Source: Polyangiaceae bacterium
GTDB lineage: Bacteria > Myxococcota_A > Polyangia > Polyangiales > Polyangiaceae
Direction: 5' to 3'
DNA length: 36,974 nt
Assembly (NCBI GenBank): GCA_020849655.1
Contig: JADLFU010000177.1
Location: 1 to 36,974 of the forward strand
Below the pieces are notes generated by a model. It did no database searches, was not told the DNA's origin, and saw only the letters and a list, made by a program, of their open reading frames with translations. The first letter of the stretch is position 1; every line of letters begins with the position of its first letter. This document shows positions 16,701 to 24,425 of this stretch, piece after piece. The translations under genes and the position numbers were made by a program.

Positions 16701-16744
16701 GCCCCCGGCCGGGGAGACGCGAGCGCGCGACGTGGACCGGGGGC
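16701..16744. terminator. Candidate bidirectional terminator between convergent genes
   Basis: An exact 8-base inverted repeat, gcccccgg (16701-16708) and ccgggggc (16737-16744), fills the 49-bp gap between the stop codons of the TerB-like and spermidine-synthase-like genes. An internal palindrome ccccggccgggg (16703-16714) offers an alternative stem. There is no T-tract, as is common in very G+C-rich genomes. Confidence 0.4.
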
Positions 16745-16748
16745 GCGT

Positions 16749-19187
16749 TCAGCCCGCGACGGCCCCCGCGCCCGCGCCTCGCCTCGCGGCGCCGCCCCCG
16801 AGCGCAGGCGACAGGACCGCTGCCAGCAGGTACGCGCCGATCGCGAGCCAGGCGACGCTCGTGTAGCCGAGCCGCAGGCAGAGCGGGCTGACGAGCACCG
16901 AGGCGAGCACCGACGCGAAGGAGTTGATGCCGATGCACCAGGGCAGCGCCACCGGGTGGGCGCGCTGTATCCAGGCGAGCCCGGCAGGGAAGGGGAGGCC
17001 CATCAACAGCCCGAGCCCCCCGCACGCCGCCGCCACCACCGCCCCGCGCGCCGCGAACGGCAGCCCACCGAGCGCCCGCAGCGCCGGACCGAGCCCGACC
17101 GTCAGGGCGGCGACCACGCAGGCGACGGCGACGCTCGCCGCGGCGGCGCGGACCCTCCCGCTCGGGTGCCAGCGCTCGCCCCACGCCGCGCCGAGCCCCG
17201 TGCCCAGCAACAACGACGCGAGCACCACGCACAGCGCGTACGTCTGGTGCCCGAGGAACATCCCGAACCTGTGCAGCAGCCACACCTCTACGAACAGGTA
17301 CCCGAGCCCCACCGCGCCGAAGTACAGCGGCGCCACCGCCGGCGCCCCGCCGCGCTTGCGCAGCGGCCACACTGGCAACAAGACAAACACGACCGCCAGC
17401 AGCGCCACCGTCGAGACGAGCAGCCACAGGAGCCGGTGCGCAGCGGCGTGGGGCGACGTCGGGACGAGCGGGTACAGATCGAAGAAGAACGGCCTGTCGT
17501 CGTCGGTGGGGCTGAGGCGCGAAGGGAAGGTCGCCTCGAACGCGCGGTCCGTGCCCGCGTCCACCGCGCCGAGGTACCGGTGCAGGGCGTCGTCGCCCCG
17601 GGAGCCCGGCGTCCACCCGACGCGCGGCGGCTCGCGGAGCGCGGTCGTCAGGACCTCGTAGAAGAACGGCGTCACCCCGCCCCCGAACGGGCGCGTCGCG
17701 GGATCGTAGCGCGCGACGAACGCGGCGACGTCCGCGTCGCGGAGCGGCGCGCGCGAGACGAGCAGCCCCACGATGGGATCGTTGCGCAGGACGAGCAGGT
17801 GCCGCGTCGGGTGCGCGACGCCCGCGCGACGGAGCGCGTCGACCGCGGTGCTGACGAGGCGCATCAGCTCGGGCTCGCCGAACCGGAGGATCGACAGCAC
17901 ACCCGTGTCGGAGAGGCTCGCCAGGTAGTCGTCGAACGCCTCGCGCGTGTAGAGGTGGTTCTCGCTCAGCGAGAGCGCGCCCGTCGCCAGCAGCTGCTTC
18001 GTGTCGACGCCGCTCAGCTGCACGAGATCGTAGCCCGCGCCGCGGCTCGCCCGGGCGAACGAGCGCCCGTCGCGCGCGTGGTAGCGCACGCGCCGGTCGC
18101 GGCCGATGCCGCCGAGGAACGCGTCGAACGGGCCCGTCATCGCGGCGATCGTGGTCGGGTTGATCTCGACGACGTCGACCGAGCGCGCGCCGAGGAAGAG
18201 CGCGCACTGCACGTCCGGGCCGCCGCCGAGGCCGATGATGAGCACGCGCGGCCGATCGCGGAGGTAGCCCTGCGCGTACGCCGTCTCGGTGCAGAGGCGC
18301 GAGACCTCGGTCGAACCGTCGGGGGTCTCTTCGCGCGGCTTGCCGTCCCAGCGCACGAGCATCGAGGTCGCCGAGCCGTCCTGCGCGTACGAGCGGAACG
18401 GGTACGGCTCGCGCGCGCCCGGCACGCCGCGGTACTCGACGACGCCGATGTGCCCGATCGCGCCCCAGCGATCGAAGAGCCGCCGGGTCTTCACGCCCTT
18501 CTCGGCCGCGGCGCGCAGGTACAGCGCCTCCTGCCCGCCCGGCTCGGGGCGGATCGGGAACACCCAGCGCGGCAGCGAGAGCGCCGCCGCCAGCGTGAGC
18601 GCCGAGGCGATCAGCACCGCGGCCTCGCCCGAGCGCCAGCCCGCGCGCGCCTGCCGCGCGTACGCGAGCGCGGCCACCCACGCGAGCGCCGAGAGCAGGC
18701 AGAGGAACCTCGCGGCGTCGAGCGGGCCGAGCGCGACGAGCGGCAGGAAGCACCCGAGCGCCGCGCCGCACAGATCCCACGCGTACGCCCGCGGCAGCTC
18801 GTCCCGCGCCGTCGAGAGCGCGGTCGCGACGACGACGCCCGCCGCGAGGAAGGGCAGCGCCATCAGCCCCGCGAGCACGAGGCCGCCGCGCGGATCGGAC
18901 GTCGCGACGAGGGGAGAGTTTCGAGCGTAGAGCGCCGGCGCGACGACGAGCGAGAGCGAGAACCACGCGGCCGCGCGCGCGACGACGCGGGGCGCGCGCG
19001 CCTCGTCGAGCCACCCGCGCCGCACCGCGACGAGGCTGCCCGCCGCGCCCGAGCCCAGCATCGCCACGCCGAGCACGACGTAGATCAGCATCGTGTCGAC
19101 GGTGTACGAGACGAGCTTCGTCAAGAAGACCTCGAACGCGAGGACCACGGCGCTGACGAGCGCGAGCGGGGCGAAGCGGCGAGGCAT
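16749..19187 (-). CDS. Polytopic membrane protein with spermidine/spermine-synthase-like methyltransferase fold
   Basis: 812-residue fusion of two hydrophobic blocks around a Rossmann domain. The N-terminal half has about seven transmembrane helices (from PLALVSAVVLAFEVFLTKLV). The middle (about residues 280-480) has the SAM/aminopropyl-binding core VLIIGLGGGPDVQCAL followed by VDVVEINPTTIAAM, and a later GYDLVQLSG. The C-terminal third has further transmembrane helices (LLWLLVSTVALLAVVFVLLP and following). This is the architecture of the spermidine-synthase-like transporter-type proteins common in Myxococcota and other environmental bacteria. Polyamine synthesis is not demonstrated for them. 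The start ATG at 19187 has AAGGAG eight bases upstream, which decides against GTG at 19220. It lies 53 bp downstream of the Ser/Thr kinase gene on the same strand. Confidence 0.85.
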   Translation of the reverse strand: MPRRFAPLALVSAVVLAFEVFLTKLVSYTVDTMLIYVVLGVAMLGSGAAGSLVAVRRGWLDEARAPRVVARAAAWFSLSLVVAPALYARNSPLVATSDPRGGLVLAGLMALPFLAAGVVVATALSTARDELPRAYAWDLCGAALGCFLPLVALGPLDAARFLCLLSALAWVAALAYARQARAGWRSGEAAVLIASALTLAAALSLPRWVFPIRPEPGGQEALYLRAAAEKGVKTRRLFDRWGAIGHIGVVEYRGVPGAREPYPFRSYAQDGSATSMLVRWDGKPREETPDGSTEVSRLCTETAYAQGYLRDRPRVLIIGLGGGPDVQCALFLGARSVDVVEINPTTIAAMTGPFDAFLGGIGRDRRVRYHARDGRSFARASRGAGYDLVQLSGVDTKQLLATGALSLSENHLYTREAFDDYLASLSDTGVLSILRFGEPELMRLVSTAVDALRRAGVAHPTRHLLVLRNDPIVGLLVSRAPLRDADVAAFVARYDPATRPFGGGVTPFFYEVLTTALREPPRVGWTPGSRGDDALHRYLGAVDAGTDRAFEATFPSRLSPTDDDRPFFFDLYPLVPTSPHAAAHRLLWLLVSTVALLAVVFVLLPVWPLRKRGGAPAVAPLYFGAVGLGYLFVEVWLLHRFGMFLGHQTYALCVVLASLLLGTGLGAAWGERWHPSGRVRAAAASVAVACVVAALTVGLGPALRALGGLPFAARGAVVAAACGGLGLLMGLPFPAGLAWIQRAHPVALPWCIGINSFASVLASVLVSPLCLRLGYTSVAWLAIGAYLLAAVLSPALGGGAARRGAGAGAVAG

Positions 19188-19240
19188 CCGCCCCGCTCCT
19201 TCCGCCGGGCGCGTCACCACGGCAAGCGCGGCGCGCAGCG

Positions 19241-20290
19241 CTAGAACGGCGGCGAGAGGCCGAGCCGCGTGTAGAAGTACGCGGCCGCGATCTTCCCCGT
19301 CTGCGTGCGCGGCACGTACACGTCCCCGAGCGCGCCGAGCAGGTGCGCGCCGGAGAGGCGCCCCCCGCGCTCGAGCCGCGCGAGATCGTCCGCGAGCGCG
19401 CGCATCGAGCGGTACCTGTGCCCCGGCACCTTGCGCAGCGCCGCCTGCAGCACCGCGTCGAACCCGTCGAGGTCCGGCGTGATCGACGACGCGCGCGGCG
19501 CGTGCTCCACGATCTGGCGCGCCATCGTCGTCACCTGGTCGGGCGACGAGAACGGCCGCCGCCCCGTCAGCGCGGCGAACATCGTCAGGCCGAGCGCGTA
19601 CACGTCCGTGCGCGCGTCGACCGGATCGGAGAGCGCCTGCTCCGGCGCCATGAAATCACAGGTGCCGGCGACGATCCCCGCGGCGAGGTCGTCCGTCGAG
19701 CCGTCGAGCTTCGCCAGTCCAAAATCAACTACTCTAACATCCACGGGGGCGCCCGGAGGCCCGACGAGGAACAGGTTGTCGGGCTTGACGTCGCGGTGCA
19801 CGACGCCCGCCGCGTGCGCCGCCGCGAGCGCCGACGCCACCTGGCGGAACAGCGGCAAGGCGACCTCGCGCGGCAGCGTCCCCACGCGGCGCAGGCGCTC
19901 GCCGAGCGACTCGCCGACGAGCAGCTCGACGACGACGAAGGGCGCGCCCCCGGCGGTCTCGCCCGCGTCGAGGTAGCGGAGCACGTGCGGGTGGCGGACG
20001 CGCGCGCCGACGACGGCCTCGGCGCGGAGCCTGGCGCGCTCGTCCTCCGACCGGTCGTCGTCGAGCATCTTCACGGCGACCCACGGATCGTCTCCGCGCG
20101 CGTCGGACGCGAGGTAGACGGTGCCCATCGCGCCTCGCCCGAGCACGCCTCGGATGACGTAGCGATCGGCGAGCGTGACGCCCGCGAGCGGCGTCGCGTC
20201 GACCGGCGGCAGCGTGGCGCGCTCGGCGTCGTCGACACCGTGCACCGGGCAGGCGGGATCGTAGTCCCGCCCGCATCGCTCGCATCGCAT
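19241..20290 (-). CDS. Hanks-type Ser/Thr protein kinase
   Basis: 349-residue soluble kinase. It opens with a small Cys cluster (MRCERCGRDYDPAC), possibly a zinc ribbon. Kinase motifs: Gly loop GRGAMGTVY (residues 51-59), VAVK Lys74, catalytic loop VHRDVKPDN with Asp167, DFG with Asp189, and the activation segment GTCDFMAPEQ followed by DARTDVYALG. No transmembrane segment follows, so it is cytoplasmic, unlike PASTA-type PknB. The DFG region is coded by a run of A+T-rich codons unlike the rest of the gene (19715-19741). A GTG at 20308 would add six residues and has GGAGG directly before it; ATG at 20290 is preferred because the Cys cluster begins there. It is upstream of the spermidine-synthase-like gene and divergent from the sulfatase-like gene (103 bp). 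Confidence 0.93.
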   Translation of the reverse strand: MRCERCGRDYDPACPVHGVDDAERATLPPVDATPLAGVTLADRYVIRGVLGRGAMGTVYLASDARGDDPWVAVKMLDDDRSEDERARLRAEAVVGARVRHPHVLRYLDAGETAGGAPFVVVELLVGESLGERLRRVGTLPREVALPLFRQVASALAAAHAAGVVHRDVKPDNLFLVGPPGAPVDVRVVDFGLAKLDGSTDDLAAGIVAGTCDFMAPEQALSDPVDARTDVYALGLTMFAALTGRRPFSSPDQVTTMARQIVEHAPRASSITPDLDGFDAVLQAALRKVPGHRYRSMRALADDLARLERGGRLSGAHLLGALGDVYVPRTQTGKIAAAYFYTRLGLSPPF

Positions 20291-20393
20291 GACCGCGCAC
20301 CCTACCACCCTCCGGCCGCGCGCGCGGAGGCAGCTCGCGCCTCGGGCACGATCCTCGCCGGTCGAGGCCGATCTGCGCTAACCAGCGCTCACG

Positions 20394-22328
20394 GTGGCCG
20401 ACCGACAGCCGAAGGAGCCGAAGCCGTCGCTCGGCGAGCGCGCGCGCCACGCGTACCATGCGGCGCTCGGTGAGCGGCCCGTCCTCGTCTGGTGGCTCGT
20501 GTCGCCGACGCTCGTCGGCACCGCGCTCGACGTGTGGCTGCGCCACGGCACGCTCCGGTATTTCCCGCCGCGCCAGTGGCTCAACTACTTCGGCTCGTCG
20601 CTCGTCTCGGCCGGGTTCTGGGGGGGCGCGCTGTGGATGTTCGCGGTGTGGCTGCCGACCGGAGGCCGCCGCGCGAAGGCCGCGTTCGCGGCGTACTTCG
20701 CGCTGTTCGTGCTGCCGTTCTCGTTCTTCGCCTACGGCGGCCAGGCGGTGTATTTTCGCGTGTTCGACTCGTACGTCGCGCGCGACACCATCCGCCTCGG
20801 CCTCGAGCTGCGCGGCACCGTCGGCGCGTGGATGTCGCAGTGGGCGACGAAGCTCTGGCCCGCGGCGCTGTCGGCCGCGCTCGTCTCCGCGCTCGTCCTG
20901 GTCGCCGTGCGGCGCGCGGGCCCGTCGCTCCGGCGCGCGGTGCCGCTCGTGCCGATGGTCTCGTTTCTCGGCAGCTCGGTCGCGCTCTGGCAGGACTTCG
21001 TCGAGACGAAGGGGCTGCAGGCCGCGCCGCCGGACTCGTGCTTCCTGCACGGCGTCGTCGGGCTCGTCCACGAGCGGATCGTCAGCCGCGCGCCGCCGAA
21101 GGGCCTCAGCATCCGCCGCCCGGCGCCGCTGCCCGCCCTCGTCCGCCCCGAGCACCGGCCGAGCGTGGTGCTCGTCATCACCGAGAGCGTGCGCCGCGAC
21201 GTCCTCTGCTCGACGCCGGGGGCGTGCGAGGCGCGGTTCCTCGACGCGGTCGCGCCCGAGCGCGTCGGGTTCGGGCGGATGACCACGCAGGCGTCCGGCA
21301 CGTTCAGCGCGTGCATGATCCTCTGGACGGGGCTCGGCCCGGACGCCGATTTCCAGGCGGTGCACGAGGCGCCGTTCCTCTGGGAGATCGCGAAGGCGCA
21401 GGGGTACCGCACCGGCTACTTCTCGTCGCAGAACCTCCGCTACCGCGATCTCGGCGTGTACCTGCGCGTCGGCGGCATCGACACGCTCGTGTCGGCGACC
21501 GAGCTCGGCGACACGGAGGATCCCCACCTCGGCGCGCCCGACGAGCGCGCGATGGAGCGCATGCTCGAGTGGGTCGGCGCGTCGACCGAGCCGTACTTCG
21601 CGGTCCTGCACCTGTCGAACACGCACTGGCCGTACCGCGTGGATCCCGCGCTCCAGCCGTTCGAGCCGCACGACGCCGATCCGATGAAGGGCGACGTGCG
21701 GCTGCTCTTCAACCACTACCGCAACTCGGTGCTGCTGCAGGAGCGCTCGCTCTCGAGCTTCCTCCGCGAGCTGAAGTCACGCCCCTCGTGGGCCGACACC
21801 GCGCTGTTCTTCGTCTCCGATCACGGCGAGCAGTTCCGCGAGCACGGGCGGCTCTACCACCTCAACAACCTGTTCGAGGAGGAGATCCACGTGCCGGGCT
21901 TCGCGCTCTTCGGCGAGCGCGCGATCGACGAGCGCGGGGCGGCGCAGCTGCGCAAGTACGCCGATCGCCGCGTCTACGGCGACGATCTGAACGCGACGAT
22001 CGTCGATCTGCTCGGCGCGTGGGACGCGAGGCTCGGCTTCGCGCACGCGTCGCGGCTCGGCGGGCGCTCGCTCCTGCGCCCGCGGCTCGTCCGCGGCGAG
22101 CCCGTCGTCGCGGCCTCGACGACCAGCGGCGTCTGGGTCGACAACGATCCCGTGTACGGCGTCATCTGGGGCGACTGGAAGGCCGTCGGCGACGACGCGA
22201 CGCCCTGGGCGTGCTTAAACCTCTCGCGCGATCCGGCCGAGCGCCTCCCGATCCCCGCCGCCGAGTGCCCGTCGCTCGTGCGCGAGGCGGCGCGGCGGTT
22301 CCCGAACGTGCCCACGTCGAAAAAATGA
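20394..22328 (+). CDS. Membrane sulfatase-fold protein (phosphoethanolamine transferase/LTA synthase-like)
   Basis: 644-residue inner-membrane protein. About five transmembrane helices lie in residues 28-205 (VLVWWLVSPTLVGTALDVWL; AFAAYFALFVLPFSFFAYGG; LWPAALSAALVSALVLVAV). A periplasmic sulfatase/alkaline-phosphatase-fold domain starts near residue 255. Metal and catalytic signatures: Glu264 in VVLVITESVRRD, a likely nucleophile Thr303 in SGTFSA, NTHWPY, and Asp476-His477 in VSDHGEQF. This layout is that of phosphoethanolamine or phosphoglycerol transferases acting on lipid A, LPS core or glycans; the substrate cannot be told. The start is GTG at 20394 with a weak ribosome-binding site. A DsbD-like gene follows 25 bp downstream and could supply reductant for disulfides in exported partners. 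Confidence 0.88.
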   Translation: MADRQPKEPKPSLGERARHAYHAALGERPVLVWWLVSPTLVGTALDVWLRHGTLRYFPPRQWLNYFGSSLVSAGFWGGALWMFAVWLPTGGRRAKAAFAAYFALFVLPFSFFAYGGQAVYFRVFDSYVARDTIRLGLELRGTVGAWMSQWATKLWPAALSAALVSALVLVAVRRAGPSLRRAVPLVPMVSFLGSSVALWQDFVETKGLQAAPPDSCFLHGVVGLVHERIVSRAPPKGLSIRRPAPLPALVRPEHRPSVVLVITESVRRDVLCSTPGACEARFLDAVAPERVGFGRMTTQASGTFSACMILWTGLGPDADFQAVHEAPFLWEIAKAQGYRTGYFSSQNLRYRDLGVYLRVGGIDTLVSATELGDTEDPHLGAPDERAMERMLEWVGASTEPYFAVLHLSNTHWPYRVDPALQPFEPHDADPMKGDVRLLFNHYRNSVLLQERSLSSFLRELKSRPSWADTALFFVSDHGEQFREHGRLYHLNNLFEEEIHVPGFALFGERAIDERGAAQLRKYADRRVYGDDLNATIVDLLGAWDARLGFAHASRLGGRSLLRPRLVRGEPVVAASTTSGVWVDNDPVYGVIWGDWKAVGDDATPWACLNLSRDPAERLPIPAAECPSLVREAARRFPNVPTSKK

Positions 22329-22353
22329 CTATGACTCCTCCCGTCCAGCGGCG

Positions 22354-23589
22354 ATGACCCTGCTCACCTACCTCGCGTTCGCGCTGCTCGGCGGCCTCGT
22401 GCTCAACGTCATGCCGTGCGTGCTGCCGGTGCTGACGCTGAAGGCGTTCACGGTGTTCGAGCACTCCACGCGCGACGCGAGATCGCAGCGCGTCGCCGGC
22501 GTCGGCTACGCGGTCGGCACGGTGACGGCGCTCGGGGCGCTCGGCGTCGTCGTCGTCGCCATCCGCGCGTCCGGCAAGCTGCTCGGCTGGGGGATGCAGT
22601 TCCAGCACCCCGGGTTCGTCGCGGCGCTGATCGCGGTGATCGTCGCGTTCGCGCTGAACGCGCTCGGCGTGTTCGAGCTCGAGGTGGGCGGCTCGCACGA
22701 GGAGCGGGGCGGCTTCCTCGGCTCGGTGGCGAACGGCTGGTTCGCCGCGGTGATGGCGACGCCGTGCTCGGCGCCCTTCCTCGGCTCCGCGGCGGCGTTC
22801 GCGCTCGCCGCCGAGACGCCCGCGTGGGTCACGATGTCCATCTTCGCGACGATCGGGCTCGGCCTCGCGCTGCCGTTCACGCTCCTCACGTTCCTCCCGG
22901 CGCTGTCCCAGCGGCTGCCGAGGCCCGGCCCGTGGATGGACGTGTTCAAGAAGGTGATGGGCTTCTCCTTGCTCGCGACGGCGGTGTGGCTGCTCGGCGC
23001 GTTCCTCCGTCAGGTGACGCCCGAGAGCGCGCGCGCGTTCCTCGCCTTCTTGCTGGCGATGTCGTTCAGCCTGTGGCTGCTCGGCGCGTTCGCCGGGCTC
23101 GACGCGGGCGCTGGGCGGCGCTGGTCGCTGCGGGCGCTGGCCGTGGCGGTCACCGTGGGAGGTTTGTTCGCGCGGCCGCTCGAGCGCGCGCGCGCGGGCT
23201 CTCCGGCGGCGTCCTCGGGGGACGCGATCTCGTGGGCCGCCGTCGATCCGGCGCAGATCGCGCGCGCGCTCGCGGCCGGCCGCCCCGTGTTCCTCGATTT
23301 CACGGCCGACTGGTGCGCGTCGTGCAAGACGAACGACAAGCTCTTCGTCGAGACCGAGAAGGTGCGCGAGTCGCTCGCGCGCACCCGCGTCCTGCCGATG
23401 AAGGTCGATCTCACCAACGAGGACGACGTGAAGGAGGCCTGGCTGAAGAAGACGGGCCGCAACGATCTGCCCGTCTACGTGGTGTTCCTGCCGGACGGGA
23501 CGCACGACCTCTTGCCGGTCGTGATCACCTCGGAGACGCTCACCGACGCGTTCGAGCGGGCGGCGAAGCGGTTCCCGCCGCGCCCGTGA
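22354..23589 (+). CDS. Thiol:disulfide interchange protein, DsbD type without the N-terminal domain
   Basis: 411-residue inner-membrane reductant conductor. The transmembrane beta domain (about residues 1-285, eight helices) has its two redox cysteines in VMPCVLP (Cys22) and MATPCSAPF (Cys138). The periplasmic thioredoxin-like gamma domain follows with FTADWCASCKTN (Cys321, Cys324) and a cis-Pro region NDLPVYVVF. E. coli DsbD (about 565 residues) also has an N-terminal alpha domain; here the protein starts directly at the membrane domain, so the downstream acceptor must be reduced by the gamma domain or by a separate partner. It sits between the sulfatase-like gene and the HExxH gene with gaps of 25 and 10 bp, an apparent operon. 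Confidence 0.93.
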   Translation: MTLLTYLAFALLGGLVLNVMPCVLPVLTLKAFTVFEHSTRDARSQRVAGVGYAVGTVTALGALGVVVVAIRASGKLLGWGMQFQHPGFVAALIAVIVAFALNALGVFELEVGGSHEERGGFLGSVANGWFAAVMATPCSAPFLGSAAAFALAAETPAWVTMSIFATIGLGLALPFTLLTFLPALSQRLPRPGPWMDVFKKVMGFSLLATAVWLLGAFLRQVTPESARAFLAFLLAMSFSLWLLGAFAGLDAGAGRRWSLRALAVAVTVGGLFARPLERARAGSPAASSGDAISWAAVDPAQIARALAAGRPVFLDFTADWCASCKTNDKLFVETEKVRESLARTRVLPMKVDLTNEDDVKEAWLKKTGRNDLPVYVVFLPDGTHDLLPVVITSETLTDAFERAAKRFPPRP

Positions 23590-23599
23590 GGAGGCCGGC

Positions 23600-24415
23600 T
23601 TGTCGGGCGACGGGGACCGCGGCCGATGGAGGTGGGTGGCGGGGGCGCTCGCGCTCGCGGTGGCGCTCGGCCTCGTGGCGCTCGGTCGCGTCGTGCGCGC
23701 GCCCGTCGCGCCCGCGCCAGGCGAGGCGCGGCTCGGCGCGGGCTGGGCGCCGCCCGCGGGTCGAGACCCGGCGAGCGTCGCCGCGCTGCTCGAGCAGGAC
23801 CTGGGCGTGACCGTGCTCTACGCGCGCCAGCCCGTGCGCGAGCCGCAGTTCTCCGCGAGCCCCATCTCCGCGAAGGACGGCGACCGCGCGCTGTACTTCC
23901 TGCTGCCCGAGCTGCGCCGGCACTCGCGCGCGTTCCTGGCGGCGGCGCGCCTGCGGCACGTGCTGCTCGCGGCGTCGCTGTCGGCGACGGGCGCGCCGAG
24001 CGGCGTGGTCGGCCTCACGGTCGCGGGCCAGACGTTCTTCGCCGCCGACGCGCGCGCGACCGAGCCCGTGCTGCAGCACGTGTTTCACCACGAGCTGTTC
24101 CACCTCGTCGACGCGCAGCTCGCGTCCGATCCCGAGTGGGACGCCACGAACCCCGCGGGCTTCGCCTACGATCGTCGCGACGCCGTGAAGGTCGACCCGT
24201 CGGGCTCGATGATCGACCGCACGCGCTTCGGGTTCATCTCCCGCTACGCGACGTTCAGCGCGAGCGAGGACAAGGCCGAGCTCTTCGCGTTCCTCGTCAC
24301 CGACGCGCGCCAGGTGCGCGAGCTCGCCGCGCGCGACTCGGTGCTTCGACGCAAGATCGCGCTGCTCGAGGCCCGCGTCGCCGCGCTCGCAGGCGCGCCG
24401 CCGTGGCCGCGCTGA
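23600..24415 (+). CDS. Putative membrane-anchored zinc metallopeptidase-like protein (HExxH)
   Basis: 271-residue protein with one N-terminal transmembrane segment (VAGALALAVALGLVALGRVV) and a periplasmic domain. The motif HHELFHLVD supplies His164-Glu165-x-x-His168, the gluzincin-type zinc site; the Glu of ASEDKAELFAF about 80 residues later could be the third ligand. It resembles putative zinc-binding metallopeptidases of uncertain activity. The start is TTG at 23600, chosen because GAGGAGG lies five bases upstream and no ATG or GTG in this frame precedes the membrane segment. It is the last gene of the sulfatase-dsbD set, converging on the aldehyde dehydrogenase gene with only 10 bp between stop codons. 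Confidence 0.8.
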   Translation: MSGDGDRGRWRWVAGALALAVALGLVALGRVVRAPVAPAPGEARLGAGWAPPAGRDPASVAALLEQDLGVTVLYARQPVREPQFSASPISAKDGDRALYFLLPELRRHSRAFLAAARLRHVLLAASLSATGAPSGVVGLTVAGQTFFAADARATEPVLQHVFHHELFHLVDAQLASDPEWDATNPAGFAYDRRDAVKVDPSGSMIDRTRFGFISRYATFSASEDKAELFAFLVTDARQVRELAARDSVLRRKIALLEARVAALAGAPPWPR

Positions 24416-24425
24416 AGCGCAGAGG

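Noticed and set aside
15766-19014. A 1082-codon open frame on the - strand
   Set aside because: Shadow of the spermidine-synthase-like gene and antisense of the TerB-like and amidohydrolase genes; composition is Arg/Ala-rich with no family motif.
16956-19244. A 762-codon open frame on the + strand
   Set aside because: Antisense of the spermidine-synthase-like gene; Arg/Glu/His-rich shadow with no motifs.
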